Assembly (NCBI GenBank): GCA_951799405.1
Contig: OX637337.1
Span: forward strand, 18,784,347 to 18,848,346
Length of the DNA: 64,000 nucleotides
Reading direction: 5' to 3'
Origin: Agapetus fuscipes
Lineage: Eukaryota > Arthropoda > Insecta > Trichoptera > Glossosomatidae
Part shown: positions 63,758-64,000 of the stretch, piece by piece
Layout of the letters: each line of letters starts with the position of its first letter
How positions within the stretch are numbered: position 1 is the stretch's first letter
Program-made: the position numbers and the translations under genes
The notes under the pieces: generated by a model
What the model was told of the DNA's origin: nothing
Seen by the model: the letters and a program-made list of their open reading frames with translations, nothing else
The model's database searches: none

Positions 63758-64000
63758 CCTTATAAGCGCCGTTTCGTAACTCAATGTCACTCCAAGGGCG
63801 CTTAGTTTTTTATTGGGCGAAGAAAAATGTCTTCATCCTCCTCTTTAGGTCCTCAATCGTCTTAGACCTCCGGATTTCTGGTGGTAGTTGATTCCAGGTC
63901 GCAGGGCCGGCCACTGCAAAAAGCACGGTCTCCGAAAACAGTGGCAATTTTTCTTCTAGGTTCATTTAGCAGGGTTTCCGCTCCGTTCTCTGCTGATCTT
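63758..64000 (-). pseudogene. LINE 3' end, runs off the window
   Basis: The minus strand translates without a break from about 63940 to a stop near 63814. It reads LFSETVLFAVAGPATWNQLP then PEIRRSKTIEDLKRRMKTFF and FAQ-stop. This is the standard WNxLPxxIR...FKxxLKTxLF C-terminus of a non-LTR RT, followed by the GCGCCC...GGGCGC terminal hairpin. It is intact up to the window edge, so the rest of the element may continue beyond 64000. Confidence 0.8.

Noticed and set aside
1..64000. CRISPR arrays, bacterial operons, rRNA genes
   Set aside because: No spaced direct-repeat arrays, Shine-Dalgarno-led gene runs or rRNA sequences were seen. The content is that of an animal nuclear genome.

Overview
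This is an AT-rich, repeat-dominated stretch of animal nuclear DNA, most likely from an arthropod and probably an insect. The assignment is an inference from the kinds of elements present: a Ty3/gypsy LTR retrotransposon, Jockey/CR1-like LINE remnants, several tRNA-derived SINEs, foldback elements and short inverted-repeat elements. There are no bacterial-style operons, rRNA genes or CRISPR arrays. I recognise no complete host protein-coding gene. The only hint of one is a GC-rich patch at about 1030-1530 with a candidate 5' splice donor on the minus strand.

The main feature is a complete Ty3/gypsy element at 23889-31115. Its two 518-bp LTRs look identical and it is flanked by the 4-bp duplication GTAT. 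It has a primer-binding site, a SAP-domain Gag with one CCHC zinc knuckle, and a -1-frame Pol (protease, RT, RNase H, integrase) that runs to the edge of the 3' LTR. Pol carries an unusual C-terminal extension of about 240 residues. I read this as a TARG1/OARD1-like macro (ADP-ribose-binding) domain followed by a CCCH zinc finger. A shorter solo LTR of a related family, also flanked by GTAT, lies at 6593-6973.

Layout: 50-770 is a 72-bp minisatellite. 1-23 kb holds scattered SINE, LINE and foldback fragments, the solo LTR, two small inverted-repeat elements, and a LINE RT fragment (15.6-16.6 kb) bracketed by inverted copies of a foldback repeat. 23.9-31.1 kb is the gypsy element. 31-45 kb holds a transposase remnant, a LINE split by a younger repeat, a roughly 1-kb A-rich tract and many repeat copies. 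44977-45238 is a near-perfect 124-bp palindrome whose arms carry a hammerhead-ribozyme-like fold. 45-64 kb is more of the same repeat families plus a decayed LINE (59.5-60.9 kb) and a LINE 3' end at the right edge.

The commonest repeat, called R1 here, is a family of about 245 bp with some 25 copies or fragments on both strands. Other families are named as follows: S1, S2 and S3 (SINEs with tRNA-like heads), F1, F2 and F3 (foldback or hairpin elements), D and E (short dispersed repeats). Names are mine. Boundaries of degraded copies are approximate because they were read by eye.
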